From: Alphaproteobacteria bacterium
GTDB lineage: Bacteria; Pseudomonadota; Alphaproteobacteria; Puniceispirillales; Marisalimonadaceae
DNA length: 64,000 bases
NCBI GenBank assembly: GCA_004213885.1
Contig: SGYL01000008.1
Span: 1 to 64,000, forward strand
Direction: 5' to 3'
The notes under the pieces are model-generated. The model ran no database searches. It was given only the letters and a program-made list of their open reading frames with translations, and was not told the origin of the DNA. Position 1 is the first letter of the stretch. Every line of letters starts with the position of its first letter. Below, piece after piece: positions 37,054 through 47,124 of this stretch. A program made the position numbers and the translations under genes.

Positions 37054-37932
37054 CTATTTCAAATCTTGTTCACTGTAAACTCTTTTTGTCTTACAAAATT
37101 CACAAACAACTTCAATTGATTTTTTTTTATTAAACAAATATTTTATTTCTTTTTTATCCATTGACTTTAAAGTATTTAAAACTCTTTCATTTGAACATTG
37201 ACAATTATTATTAAGATTTATTTCATCGAAAATTTTTATTTCGTATTGTCCAAATAAGTTTAATAAAATTTGTTTTGAAGTTTTATTTATATTTAAAAAT
37301 TCTTCGGAATTCATAGTTTCCAAAAACATTAATATAGTTTTCCAATCTTCATTTGGTTTTTCGGTATTGTTAAAGTCATTAATCTCAGGCATTAACTCTA
37401 ATTTTATTGCACCAGCAATATAATTGCTCTCAGGTTCGTATTTTGTAAGATTAAAAATGTTAAATAATTTAAAAAAAGATTTAACTTGTTCAGATGAATT
37501 GAAATAAGTGTCGATAGCATCTTTTATAGATTTACCTTTAATTTCAACTAAGCCTTGGTAATTTTTAGAAAACTTACCTTCTTTAATATTTAAAGCCAAA
37601 ATTCCATTTGATATTAGCTTTTCGAAAGGAAGATTTTCAATATTTTCAAAATTATTTACTGATATATAACCCCGAACTGATGAATTATAATTCAAGTCAA
37701 CAAAAATTGTTTTGATTACCCCCTCACTATGAGCCTGAAAACTAAAAACACCATCATTTTTCATTCTCGATCCAATTGAAGCAGTAATAGAAATAGAATC
37801 AGCAAATATTGAATTTATGTTTTTAGGATATTTATCATTGATAATTTGAGATGCTACAGAGCTTAATCTTACAATAGTACCTTTGATTTTATTATTAATC
37901 TGAAAAGGAATAACTAAATTTTCTAAAACCAC
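37054..37932 (-). CDS. hslO: Hsp33 redox-regulated chaperone
   Basis: A 292-residue cytosolic holdase chaperone activated by oxidation. The C-terminal zinc centre is present as CQCSNE (CxC) and CEFCKT (CxxC), with the linker between them. The N-terminal domain shows RSYISVN-like beta structure typical of the family. The start is GTG at 37932. It follows argF by 11 nt and ends the run ABC2 permease-dcd-argD-argF-hslO, an order (argD-argF-hslO) familiar from alphaproteobacteria. Confidence 0.94.
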   Translation of the reverse strand: MVLENLVIPFQINNKIKGTIVRLSSVASQIINDKYPKNINSIFADSISITASIGSRMKNDGVFSFQAHSEGVIKTIFVDLNYNSSVRGYISVNNFENIENLPFEKLISNGILALNIKEGKFSKNYQGLVEIKGKSIKDAIDTYFNSSEQVKSFFKLFNIFNLTKYEPESNYIAGAIKLELMPEINDFNNTEKPNEDWKTILMFLETMNSEEFLNINKTSKQILLNLFGQYEIKIFDEINLNNNCQCSNERVLNTLKSMDKKEIKYLFNKKKSIEVVCEFCKTKRVYSEQDLK

Positions 37933-37943
37933 AATAAAACTTT

Positions 37944-38840
37944 TTAATGATTATCTCTACAACAGTGTTTTATTATAGATTTTTGAGCATGAACTCTATT
38001 TTCAGCCTGATCAAAAACAACTGACATTTTAGAATCTATAACTTCATCTGTAACTTCTATTCCTCTATACGCAGGTAAACAGTGCATAAAAATTGCATCT
38101 TTTTTAGCTAATGACATTACATTTGAATTGACTTGGAATGGTTTAAAATGATCTACATATTTATCCTTTTTATCTCCCATAGATATCCACGTATCAGTCA
38201 TTATACAATCAGAATTTTTAGCAATATCATTAAAGTTATCTGAAATAATCAGATTTTTGTTATTCTCTTCAAACCATTTAATTGTATTTTTTGAGACCGA
38301 TACTTCACTTGGACAAGCAATAGAAAAATTTATGTCTAAAAGTGCAGCTGCTTCTACCCAACTTTGAGTTACATTATTATAATCTCCAAACCAAGACACT
38401 TTTTTATTTTTAAAATTTCCAAACTTCTCTTTGAAAGTAACTAAATCAGCAATGACTTGGCAAGGATGACTATGATTTGTTAAAGCATTTATAATAGGTT
38501 TTGAAAAATTACTTTCAACTTCTTTCAAAATTGAATGCTCAAAGGATCTGATAATCATGAAATCCACGTATCTATCAAGAACTTTAGTACTGTCATAAAT
38601 ACTCTCTCTTTCACCAAATTTAAATTCATTTGAATTTAGAATTAGAGAATTTCCACCTAAATCATTAATACAAACTTCAAACGAAACTCTTGTTCTAAGA
38701 GATGGTTTTTCAAAAATCATTAATACATTTTTATTTTTAAGTATTTTGTCACATCCATTTTTTTTTATATCAATTGAATCATCAATAATTCTTTCTAAAT
38801 CTTTTTTAGAAAGATCTTTTATATCAAAAAAACTAGTCAT
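37944..38840 (-). CDS. argF: Ornithine carbamoyltransferase
   Basis: A 298-residue enzyme making citrulline from ornithine and carbamoyl phosphate. The phosphate-binding SLRTRVSFE near residue 45, NHSHPCQVIADL and the catalytic Cys in FMHCLPAYRG near 253 are all present. I use ATG 38840, which gives the family's usual N-terminus (MTSFFDIKDLS); an in-frame ATG at 38870 would extend it into argD. It overlaps the argD 3' end by 8 nt and is likely translationally coupled. Confidence 0.97.
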   Translation of the reverse strand: MTSFFDIKDLSKKDLERIIDDSIDIKKNGCDKILKNKNVLMIFEKPSLRTRVSFEVCINDLGGNSLILNSNEFKFGERESIYDSTKVLDRYVDFMIIRSFEHSILKEVESNFSKPIINALTNHSHPCQVIADLVTFKEKFGNFKNKKVSWFGDYNNVTQSWVEAAALLDINFSIACPSEVSVSKNTIKWFEENNKNLIISDNFNDIAKNSDCIMTDTWISMGDKKDKYVDHFKPFQVNSNVMSLAKKDAIFMHCLPAYRGIEVTDEVIDSKMSVVFDQAENRVHAQKSIIKHCCRDNH

Positions 38841-40050
38841 TTTTTTTATGCAACTCTTGAGATATCTCATTTAATTTTAAAAAAGCTAAATCAATCTCTT
38901 CAAATGATGTATTAAGCGGTGGTAAAATTCTAATGGTATTTTCTGCTGCACCAACCAACAAAAGGCCTTTTTTTCGTGCTTCTGAAGAAAAATCAGCAAC
39001 AGAAACTTTTTCTGATAGTTCTACACCACGTAAAAAACCATATCCCTTCTCTTTTAAAAATATAGGCTCATTGTGATTATCTAAATTATTTCTTTCATCT
39101 TTAATAAGAGAATTAATTTTATTATCCAAATATTTAATTTTCTCATTAAGAGTTTCTAAAAATCCATCTTCAGTGATTAAATTAATTACTACCTCTGCAG
39201 CTCTCATTGCTAAAGGGTTGCCACCAAATGTACTTCCGTGAGTTCCAGGGACCATAGCATCACCAACTTCAGATTTTGCAAGAACTGCTCCAACTGGGAA
39301 ACCTCCTCCCAATCCTTTTGCAAGTGCAATTATATCAGGTTCGATATTCTCATTTTGATAAGCAAATAACTTTCCAGAACGACCCATTCCAATTTGAACT
39401 TCATCAGATATTAGTAAAGATCCATTTTGTTTTGTTAATTCCTCAACTTCCTTTAAATAATTAATTGGTGCTTTTCTGGCACCACCTTCACCTTGAACAG
39501 GCTCGATCAATACAGCTGCTACTTTGTTATTTAATTTCTTTTTTAAATCTTCAATATTGCCCCACTCAGCATGACTAAACCCTGGAACTTTAGGTCCAAA
39601 ACCTTCTCGAAAGAGAGGTCTATCATTAGCTGCAAGCATAGCTAATGTTCTGCCATGGAATGCTCCTGTAACACATAAAATCTCATCTCTTTCAATATCC
39701 TTTTTAGACCAAGCATATCTTCTTGCTACTTTTACAGCACCCTCCGTAGCCTCAGCACCAGAATTACAAAAAAAAGCTTGATTTGCACATGAATACTTTA
39801 CGAGTAAGTTCGCTACTTTGTCTTGTTCTGGGATTTTATAAAGGTTTGATACATGCCATAATTTAGAAGCTTGGTCTTGCAATGCATGTATCAATTTTGG
39901 GTGAGAATGCCCAAATGCATTTACAGCAATGCCAGTTGCATAATCAAGATATTTGCTTCCATCCTCAGAAAATAGAAAACTACCTTTACCATGTGTAAAT
40001 GCAATATCAATTCGACCATATGTTTTCATTATGTCTGGACTTAAAGCCAT
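38833..40050 (-). CDS. argD: Acetylornithine aminotransferase
   Basis: A 405-residue class III PLP aminotransferase of arginine synthesis, which may also act on succinyldiaminopimelate for lysine. SGAEATEGAVKVARRYA near residue 97 binds PLP phosphate, LISDEVQIGMGRSGKLFA near 213 is the family signature, and the Schiff-base Lys lies in ALAKGLGGGFPVGA near 243. It is 42 nt downstream of dcd and overlaps argF by 8 nt. Confidence 0.96.
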   Translation of the reverse strand: MALSPDIMKTYGRIDIAFTHGKGSFLFSEDGSKYLDYATGIAVNAFGHSHPKLIHALQDQASKLWHVSNLYKIPEQDKVANLLVKYSCANQAFFCNSGAEATEGAVKVARRYAWSKKDIERDEILCVTGAFHGRTLAMLAANDRPLFREGFGPKVPGFSHAEWGNIEDLKKKLNNKVAAVLIEPVQGEGGARKAPINYLKEVEELTKQNGSLLISDEVQIGMGRSGKLFAYQNENIEPDIIALAKGLGGGFPVGAVLAKSEVGDAMVPGTHGSTFGGNPLAMRAAEVVINLITEDGFLETLNEKIKYLDNKINSLIKDERNNLDNHNEPIFLKEKGYGFLRGVELSEKVSVADFSSEARKKGLLLVGAAENTIRILPPLNTSFEEIDLAFLKLNEISQELHKKND

Positions 40051-40091
40051 TTTAAAAATCCTTAATTAAAAAATAATTATATTAATCTAAT

Positions 40092-41228
40092 TTATACAAA
40101 ATGTTTAGATAATTTTAAACCTTGGGATTGATAATTATTTTTGCCTTTTATATCACCATATAATTTATCTGGGATATTTGACATGGGCTCATAAATTAAT
40201 CGACAAATAGTTTGTCCATCTTCAATTATAAACGGAACATCATGCGATCTTACCTCAAGTACTGCTTTAGTGTTATTAGCATTTAATTCTGGAGAGCCAA
40301 ATCCAGGATCAAAAAAGCCTGCATAATGAGCTCTGAATTCTCCGATATTAGTATCGTAAGGTCGCATTTCAGCGGCTAGATTTTTTGGAACTGAAACTGA
40401 TTCCTTACTACACAATATATAAAAAGCATCTGGACTTAAAACTAAAGATCTATTTTGGTTTTCTTCAGAGATTATTAAATCATCAATCGTTATCTTCTCC
40501 CAAAAATAGGAGACCTTATAATTTTTAACTTTATCACAATCAATTAACTTCGAATGTTTTTTTGCTTTATATCCAACAACACCATCAACACCCTTTAAAT
40601 CAACTGATAAAGGTAATCCATTTTCTAATTTATCTGATAGTTCAGATGATTCATTATTTTTTATCAAATCATGTTTATATTGAAGTTCAGCCATTTGTTT
40701 GTCTGTCAAACTTGTATCACCAATTGAAAACCTTAATTGATTTAATCGAGTGCCAGTTCTAACAACAACTGAAAAAGTTCTTGGAGAAATTTCTAAAAAT
40801 AGCGAACCTTTATACCCTTTTGGGACATTTTCAAATTGCTGAGTTCGGTCAACAATTAAACGAGTAAAAACATCTAACCTTCCAGTTGAGCTTTTTGGAT
40901 TAGCCATGCCAGATATATTTTTAGGTAAGTTTAAAGCTTCCAGTAATTTAACTATGTACACACACCCACATTCTAATACCGCACCATTTGATAAGCTAAA
41001 TTCATGCATTGCTATTTGATTTAACTTTTCTTCAACTGTACTTTCTTTGCCAGGCAAAAATGATGCAGGAACTCGCCATGCTTTAAAACCTAATCTTAAA
41101 TCAATTGATGCTGGTTGAATTAAGTCTTCATTTATATTCTCATTACTAAATATAAAGTTTCTATCAATTAATTCTTTAATGTATTGAGAAGGTAATACAC
41201 CATTTTTTTCATTATTTAAAAAAACCAT
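40092..41228 (-). CDS. dCTP deaminase, long two-domain form
   Basis: A 378-residue protein of the 2'-deoxycytidine 5'-triphosphate deaminase/dUTPase fold. Two related halves are seen: the first has STGRLDVFTRLIVD and LFLEISPRTFSVVVRTGTRLNQLRF-type residues (115-168), the second AEMRPYDTNIGEFRAHYAGFFDPGFG and EDGQTICRLIYE (290-355). This double-length form replaces the short Dcd in many alphaproteobacteria. It supplies dUMP precursors for thymidylate. It is placed between the ABC2 permease gene (18 nt) and argD (41 nt). Confidence 0.9.
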   Translation of the reverse strand: MVFLNNEKNGVLPSQYIKELIDRNFIFSNENINEDLIQPASIDLRLGFKAWRVPASFLPGKESTVEEKLNQIAMHEFSLSNGAVLECGCVYIVKLLEALNLPKNISGMANPKSSTGRLDVFTRLIVDRTQQFENVPKGYKGSLFLEISPRTFSVVVRTGTRLNQLRFSIGDTSLTDKQMAELQYKHDLIKNNESSELSDKLENGLPLSVDLKGVDGVVGYKAKKHSKLIDCDKVKNYKVSYFWEKITIDDLIISEENQNRSLVLSPDAFYILCSKESVSVPKNLAAEMRPYDTNIGEFRAHYAGFFDPGFGSPELNANNTKAVLEVRSHDVPFIIEDGQTICRLIYEPMSNIPDKLYGDIKGKNNYQSQGLKLSKHFV

Positions 41229-41246
41229 TTTATAAACCGATAATTG

Positions 41247-42056
41247 TTATGACTTAAGCCTATAGCCACTATTAAGTATGTACCAAGCAGAATAACCTAA
41301 AATAATATTGAAACCTAATAATATTATTAAAGATGTATATGGAGAAACATCACTTAAACCTAAAAACCCATAACGAAATCCATCAATTACGTAAAAAAAT
41401 GGATTTGAATAAGCCAATGGTTTTAAGAATTCTGGTAATCTATCTATTGAATAAAATGTTCCAGATAAAAAAGCGAGAGGTTGAACAACGAAATTTGAGA
41501 CAATAGATAGCTGATCAAATTTTAAGGCCCATATCCCAGCAATCATCCCAATCGAAGATAAAGCAAAACCACCTAAAAATAGAAATAAAAATGTCCATAA
41601 AAAATTAATTGGAAATTCTGCAATTCCTAAAAGAAATAAAAGTATAAAAGATGCTACAAAAACTAAAATCCCCCTCGTAATACCAGCTAAGGTATGTGCA
41701 AGAAAAATTTCAAATGAACCTAATGGGGCTAATAATAAATCTACAATTGATCCGGTAACCTTAGCGGTCATAAACGCTGAAGACACATTAGCAAATGCAT
41801 TTTGTAAAACACTCATCATCATTAAACCTGGTATTAAAAACGTTATATAAGTAACGCCTTTTATTCCTGCTGATCTGTCAATTGCAACTGAAAATACAAC
41901 AACAAATAAAAGAGTTGTTATCATTGGAGCTGTGACTGTTTGAAGAAAAACATTTGTAAAACGCTTTACTTCTTTAAGATACAAAGTATATAAACCAAGC
42001 CAATTTACAATATTTATGTCTCTACGAACATTTAAGTATTTGTTTTTATTTTTCAT
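41247..42056 (-). CDS. ABC-2 type transporter permease
   Basis: A 269-residue membrane protein with six hydrophobic segments, of the ABC-2 export permease family (YadH/NodJ-like). The C-terminal block SGTFYSIDRLPEFLKPLAYSNPFFYVIDGFRYGF is diagnostic. The exported substrate is unknown; the expected ATPase is not adjacent, though an orphan ATPase lies at 34.3 kb (of importer-like type, so probably not its partner). ATG 42056 is preferred to an upstream TTG at 42083. It is divergent from recX with a 51-bp gap. Confidence 0.92.
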   Translation of the reverse strand: MKNKNKYLNVRRDINIVNWLGLYTLYLKEVKRFTNVFLQTVTAPMITTLLFVVVFSVAIDRSAGIKGVTYITFLIPGLMMMSVLQNAFANVSSAFMTAKVTGSIVDLLLAPLGSFEIFLAHTLAGITRGILVFVASFILLFLLGIAEFPINFLWTFLFLFLGGFALSSIGMIAGIWALKFDQLSIVSNFVVQPLAFLSGTFYSIDRLPEFLKPLAYSNPFFYVIDGFRYGFLGLSDVSPYTSLIILLGFNIILGYSAWYILNSGYRLKS

Positions 42057-42107
42057 AATTATTAGTATTATTTTTAAATACAATTTATAAAAAAAATCAA
42101 ATTTAAA

Positions 42108-42662
42108 ATGAATAATGAAAATGAAATTTTAGAATTTCTTAATACCAATGGATTGAGATATTTATCGAAGTTTGAAACAACAGAATCTCAATTTAAATCT
42201 TTTTTAAAGAAAAAAATTGATATTTTCGAACCAAATTTAAGTACTTACAAAAAAAATGAATTTATTCATTTAATTACTGAGAAAATGAAAAAGCTGAATT
42301 ATGTAAATGATTTAAGATATTCTGAAATCAAAGGTCAAAAAATTTTTAATAGTGGTGGTTCAAAAAAGCTTCTTAAATTTAAGTTAAATGAGAAAGGCGT
42401 CGATCATGACATCATTGAAAAAATTACACATAAATTTTTTTCTAACAAATTAGACGAAATTCAATCTGCTTTAATTTATACAAAAAAGAAAAAAATAGGT
42501 CTATTTTATCAAAAAGATTTAAATAAAATAGACGCTAGTAATTTGAAAAATAAATGGTTTGGAACTCTTGCAAGAAGAGGTTTTTCATATGAAACAGCTA
42601 AAAAAGTTTTCGAGATAGATAATTTGTCTGAAGCAGAAAACATTATTAATAGAACAGTTTAA
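42108..42662 (+). CDS. recX: RecX-family regulatory protein
   Basis: A 184-residue helical protein matching RecX, which caps and limits RecA filaments. Three-helix units are visible, with LRYLSKFETTESQFKSFLKKK near the N-terminus, YVNDLRYSEIKGQK in the middle (FIDDxxYA-like) and KNKWFGTLARRGFSYETAKKV at the C-terminus. recA is not adjacent. Sequence is divergent and Lys-rich, so the symbol rests on motif order rather than strong identity. Confidence 0.8.
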   Translation: MNNENEILEFLNTNGLRYLSKFETTESQFKSFLKKKIDIFEPNLSTYKKNEFIHLITEKMKKLNYVNDLRYSEIKGQKIFNSGGSKKLLKFKLNEKGVDHDIIEKITHKFFSNKLDEIQSALIYTKKKKIGLFYQKDLNKIDASNLKNKWFGTLARRGFSYETAKKVFEIDNLSEAENIINRTV

Positions 42663-42720
42663 AAATTTATTATATTATAGTCTATCTATAAGTTAAAAAA
42701 ATAATTTCAAAGGTAAAGCA

Positions 42721-44655
42721 ATGGACGATTTGTATAAACCAAGTAATAAAATTGTAGAAAATGCTCATATTAATAAATCGAAATATGAAGATATGTATAA
42801 GGAATCAATTTCAAACCCAATTAAATTTTGGAGTAAACATGGAAAACGAATTGATTGGATTAAAAATTATGAGAAAGTAAGAGATTTTTCATATAACCAA
42901 AAAAACTTATATATAAAGTGGTTTGAAGATGGAACATTAAATGCCAGCTATAATTGTATTGATAGGCACCTAAAAAATAATGGTAATAAAACTGCAATTA
43001 TATGGGAAGGTGACAGCCCAGATGAACAAAAATCAATAACATATAAAGAACTATATAAAAACGTTTGTAAGTTCGCTAATGTTTTAAAAAAATTAGGCGC
43101 TAAAAAAGGTGATAGGATAACTATCTATATGCCAATGATACCAGAAGCAGCTTACGCTATGTTAGCTTGTACTAGGATAGGAGCTATTCATTCTGTTGTT
43201 TTTGGAGGGTTTTCACCTGAAGCTCTTGCAGGAAGAATTGAAGATTGTAATTCAAATTTGATAATAACTGCTGATGAAGGTATTAGAGGTGGTAAGACAA
43301 TCCCTTTAAAACAAAACACTGATGAAGCATTAAAAAAAGCATCTTCATGTAAAAAATGTCTTGTTATTAAAAGAACAAATGGTGATATCAATTGGGTTAA
43401 TAACAGAGATTTTTGGTATCATGAGTTGTTCGAAGAAGTAGCAGAAACTTGTGAACCTGAAGAAATGAAAGCAGAAGATCCAATGTTTATACTATATACA
43501 TCTGGGTCTACAGGAAAGCCAAAGGGTGTGATGCATACAACTGGCGGTTATATGGTTTATACATCTATTACTCATGAATATATTTTTGATTATAAACCAA
43601 ATGAAGTTTACTGGTGTACAGCAGATGTTGGATGGGTTACTGGACATTCATATATAGTTTATGGACCTTTATCAAATTGTGCTACCACTCTAATGTTTGA
43701 AGGTGTTCCAAATTATCCAACTTCTAGTAGATTTTGGGAAGTCGTTGATAAGCATAAAGTAAATATTTTTTATACAGCTCCTACAGCACTTCGAGCATTA
43801 ATGGCCGAAGGGGAAGCTCCAGTAAAAAAAACAAATAGAGGTAGTTTAAGAATTTTAGGTACAGTTGGAGAGCCAATAAATCCAGAAGCATGGAATTGGT
43901 ATAACGAAATTGTAGGTGACAAAAGATGCCCTATCGTTGATACATGGTGGCAAACAGAAACTGGAGGGATACTTATTACACCACTTCCTGGAGCAATAGA
44001 TACAAAGCCTGGTTCTGCTACAAAACCCTTTTTTGGTATTAAACCAGTATTAGTTGATAATGAAAATAATGAGTTATTTGGTGAAGCTGAGGGAAATCTA
44101 TGTATTGAGATCTCATGGCCTGGTCAAATGAGGTCAGTCTATGGGGATCATCAGAGATTTGTTGATACCTATTTTAAAACATTTCCAGGACGATATTTTT
44201 CTGGTGATGGTTGTCGTAGAGATAAAGATGGATATTATTGGATAACTGGAAGAGTTGATGATGTAATAAACGTTTCTGGTCATAGAATGGGTACAGCCGA
44301 GGTTGAGTCAGCTTTGGTTGCTCATACTGATGTTGCAGAAGCAGCAGTTGTTGGATATCCACACGATATAAAAGGACAAGGAATTTATGCTTATGTTACT
44401 TTGAATATTGGTGTAGTTTCATCAGATCAATTACATGCTGAATTAAAAAAATGGGTTAGAAAAGAAATTGGTCCTATAGCTACTCCAGATTTATTACAAT
44501 TTTCTCCACAATTACCAAAAACTCGTTCAGGTAAAATAATGAGAAGAATTTTAAGAAAAATCGCTGCTAATGAATACCAAGATTTAGGTGATACATCTAC
44601 ATTAGCTGATCCTTCAGTAGTAAATGATTTAATTGATAATAGACAAAATAAATAA
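42721..44655 (+). CDS. acs: Acetyl-CoA synthetase
   Basis: A 644-residue ANL-family enzyme activating acetate with ATP and Co[20 protein letters not shown] near residue 259 binds [13 protein letters not shown] near 410 is the adenylation core, and [16 protein letters not shown] near 600 holds the acetylatable Lys. The acyl-pocket segment around [10 protein letters not shown] fits acetate. AAAGGTAAAG precedes ATG 42721. A second synthetase of the same superfamily (prpE, 25.6 kb) handles propionate, so both short-chain acids are usable. Confidence 0.97.
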   Translation: MDDLYKPSNKIVENAHINKSKYEDMYKESISNPIKFWSKHGKRIDWIKNYEKVRDFSYNQKNLYIKWFEDGTLNASYNCIDRHLKNNGNKTAIIWEGDSPDEQKSITYKELYKNVCKFANVLKKLGAKKGDRITIYMPMIPEAAYAMLACTRIGAIHSVVFGGFSPEALAGRIEDCNSNLIITADEGIRGGKTIPLKQNTDEALKKASSCKKCLVIKRTNGDINWVNNRDFWYHELFEEVAETCEPEEMKAEDPMFILYTSGSTGKPKGVMHTTGGYMVYTSITHEYIFDYKPNEVYWCTADVGWVTGHSYIVYGPLSNCATTLMFEGVPNYPTSSRFWEVVDKHKVNIFYTAPTALRALMAEGEAPVKKTNRGSLRILGTVGEPINPEAWNWYNEIVGDKRCPIVDTWWQTETGGILITPLPGAIDTKPGSATKPFFGIKPVLVDNENNELFGEAEGNLCIEISWPGQMRSVYGDHQRFVDTYFKTFPGRYFSGDGCRRDKDGYYWITGRVDDVINVSGHRMGTAEVESALVAHTDVAEAAVVGYPHDIKGQGIYAYVTLNIGVVSSDQLHAELKKWVRKEIGPIATPDLLQFSPQLPKTRSGKIMRRILRKIAANEYQDLGDTSTLADPSVVNDLIDNRQNK

Positions 44656-44661
44656 AATTTT

Positions 44662-45546
44662 GTGAAATATAATAAATTTGAATTTTCAAAATCTCAGGGT
44701 TTTGTAGCAATAATCTATATGATATTATCAGGATTTTGTTTTGTCATAATGCATGCGGCAGTAAAATATATCTCTGAAGAAATTCATCCTTTTGAAATTG
44801 CTTTTTTTAGATGTGCATTTGTTATTATAATTTTGAGTCCAATGATATTATATCAAGGGAAATCAATTTTAATTACTAAAAATCCTAAATTACAAATTTA
44901 TAGAATAGGATTAAATTCAATTGCACTACTCTGTTTTTTTTATGGGTTAAGTAAAATTAATTTAGCAGAAACAACTGCTCTAGGTTTTACAGTTCCAATT
45001 TTTACAACAATTTTTTCAGTTTTATTTCTTAAAGAGATAATTAGGATTCGAAGAATAACAGCTTTGATAATAGGATTTATTGGGACACTTATAGTTCTAA
45101 GACCAGACATTACTATTGAAATAGGGTCCTTAATGGTAATCCTATCATCTTTACTTTGGTCAATTTGTCTTATTATTATTAAGAGGTTAACTATTACAGA
45201 TTCAGTATATACAATATCTTTATATGCTGGTGTTGGTCTGATTCCTGCAACGTTCTTTCTAGCATTGCCAGTTTGGACTTCACCAACATTAATACATATT
45301 TTATTTTTTTTGTTTATTTCGCTTACAGGAACATTTGCACAAACTTTAATGAATAGCTCATTTAAAAGAGCAGAGGTTGCTATGCTTTTACCATTTGATT
45401 TTTTAAGATTAATTTGGTCAGCTTTACTTAGCTACACAATTTTTAATGAAACACCTGAAATAACTTTATGGATTGGTGGAACCATTATACTTAGTTCAAC
45501 TTGTTATCTCGCTTATAGGGAAATGATTTTAAAAAAAACTAGTTAA
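44662..45546 (+). CDS. EamA/DMT family transporter
   Basis: A 294-residue drug/metabolite-transporter superfamily protein with ten hydrophobic segments and two EamA repeats (about 15-145 and 155-290). GLSKINLAETTALGFTVPIF near residue 93 is typical. The substrate is unknown. It starts at GTG 44662, 6 nt after acs. A paralogue of similar plan lies at 50.8 kb. The 3' end overlaps the convergent CoA-transferase gene by 8 nt. Confidence 0.92.
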   Translation: MKYNKFEFSKSQGFVAIIYMILSGFCFVIMHAAVKYISEEIHPFEIAFFRCAFVIIILSPMILYQGKSILITKNPKLQIYRIGLNSIALLCFFYGLSKINLAETTALGFTVPIFTTIFSVLFLKEIIRIRRITALIIGFIGTLIVLRPDITIEIGSLMVILSSLLWSICLIIIKRLTITDSVYTISLYAGVGLIPATFFLALPVWTSPTLIHILFFLFISLTGTFAQTLMNSSFKRAEVAMLLPFDFLRLIWSALLSYTIFNETPEITLWIGGTIILSSTCYLAYREMILKKTS

Positions 45547-46285
45547 ACCATAATTTTTTTGCGAACTGTGGATAAAAATTTAATACCTTAGGAGCAATCA
45601 AATTACGTAAAATATCAATTCTTTTTTGGGAGGGCATAGAAAAATATTTTAAATTTTTATTAGTTTTAAATTCAAAACCTGTACTTTTAATTACCTCGTC
45701 TAATGTAAATTCTGGATTTATTTTTTCAATTTTAAAATTTTTTTCCTTTTTGTTAAAACTAAATAAAGCTCTATTTGTGATTAAATATTTAGGACCACCT
45801 GGTCTATATACGTTAGGTGGTGAAATACCAGGAGCAGAAATGAAATCAACTTTTTTTACTAATGTTCTGGGCGTATGTTCTTCACGAAATAGAATAATTT
45901 TGGGTACTACAAAATACATTAATGCCGAACCAAATGATCCTGAAAAACGTTTATCCAATTTTGGGTAACGACCAGTTCCAACTAAATTTATGTTAGCTTC
46001 ACCATCTATTTGAACTCCACCTAAAAAGAAAGTGTCTATTCTACCCTGAGCTGATGCATCAAATAATTCTCTAGAGCCATCAGTAAAATTATTAAATTTT
46101 TGTGAATGTAAAATTGTTACTTTTAACTTTAAATCAGAGTTTTTTCTTTCTTCTTCAGCTAAAAGAGCTGCTGAACCAGGTATTGGAGATGCTGCTCCAA
46201 TTGCGACATGTCTATCATCTCTTAATAAATTAGATATTTCACTTATTAAAATTTCGGGTTGTAAAACTTCAGTCACTAGATTCAA
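45539..46285 (-). CDS. CoA-transferase beta subunit-like protein (GctB/IpdB group)
   Basis: A 248-residue class I CoA-transferase-fold protein. FFLGGVQIDGEANINLVGTG near residues 83-102 and SAPGISPPNVYRPGGPKYLITN match the beta chain of glutaconate CoA-transferase-like proteins. The exposed E-N-G-type catalytic Glu motif of true transferases is not obvious, so a hydrolase-type activity as in IpdAB is possible. The start overlaps the alpha gene's stop by 4 nt (ATGA), as expected for a heteromer. The substrate is unknown. Confidence 0.85.
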   Translation of the reverse strand: MNLVTEVLQPEILISEISNLLRDDRHVAIGAASPIPGSAALLAEEERKNSDLKLKVTILHSQKFNNFTDGSRELFDASAQGRIDTFFLGGVQIDGEANINLVGTGRYPKLDKRFSGSFGSALMYFVVPKIILFREEHTPRTLVKKVDFISAPGISPPNVYRPGGPKYLITNRALFSFNKKEKNFKIEKINPEFTLDEVIKSTGFEFKTNKNLKYFSMPSQKRIDILRNLIAPKVLNFYPQFAKKLWFN

Positions 46286-47121
46286 TTGTTTGAATAGAAA
46301 CTCTGTGAAATGAAATTTTTCATATATGCATCAAATGTTTCTTGATGTTTTGCGGCTTTAGCATACTTGTTCATTTCTTCACTATCTAATGTGTAATAGT
46401 CAGTTAATCCACACGGCCAGGCACCATTTTTAGACAGCGATATGCCGTCAATATATAAAGATGGTAATGTTGCTGAAGCTTTAAGTTCGCATTCAAAAAA
46501 ATCTTCGTTTACAATTTCTTCTACAGTTACATAAACTTTTTTTGCAGCATGAGCAAGTGTGGCTAATTCTCTTCTTCTACCTATTTGAACATTACCATTG
46601 ATATCGGCTTTAGCTGCATGAAAAATTAAAACATCTAATTGAACAGCTGGCAAAATAACAATTTTTTCATCATCTTTAGAATGGGTCTTCACTGGGTTAT
46701 CAATTACTGACCAATCTTTCCTATTATGATATAAGTCTGATCCTATAATTCCTCTTAGTGGCATGAATGGCACTGATTTTTCTGTAGCTTGCAATTGCGC
46801 ATGCAATGCAGGACAAGTAGAATCTTTAATCTTAATTTTATTATTTTCGATAGCATCTTGAAACCTAGGTGCTTGTCCATATTCTCCAAGTGTGACTGCT
46901 GCAGTTTCTATTTCTTTAACACATCCAGAGCCAATTAACATATCGCCTTGTATTGTTGTAAGAGGAAGACAGTAAAGTCGCAAATTTCTTTTTTTTCTTT
47001 TGATAATTTCAATTGTCACAGACATGGGAACTCCCGAATAGTCCGCAGGAATACCAATTAAACTATTATCTTCAACTTTTGAAGCAATAGCTTCGACTGT
47101 CATGAGATCAAAATTAACCAT
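46282..47121 (-). CDS. CoA-transferase alpha subunit-like protein (GctA/IpdA group)
   Basis: A 279-residue partner of the beta chain. The family pattern includes AAVTLGEYGQAPRFQDAIE near residue 76, VPFMPLRGIIGSDLY near 117 and LIFHAAKADINGNVQIGRRRE near 165. The N-terminal Gly-rich CoA loop of classic alpha chains is only partly present (NSLIGIPADYSGVP). Together with the beta gene it would move CoA between acids or open a CoA thioester ring. It lies 3 nt after a TPR-protein gene. Confidence 0.85.
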   Translation of the reverse strand: MVNFDLMTVEAIASKVEDNSLIGIPADYSGVPMSVTIEIIKRKKRNLRLYCLPLTTIQGDMLIGSGCVKEIETAAVTLGEYGQAPRFQDAIENNKIKIKDSTCPALHAQLQATEKSVPFMPLRGIIGSDLYHNRKDWSVIDNPVKTHSKDDEKIVILPAVQLDVLIFHAAKADINGNVQIGRRRELATLAHAAKKVYVTVEEIVNEDFFECELKASATLPSLYIDGISLSKNGAWPCGLTDYYTLDSEEMNKYAKAAKHQETFDAYMKNFISQSFYSNN

Positions 47122-47124
47122 AAA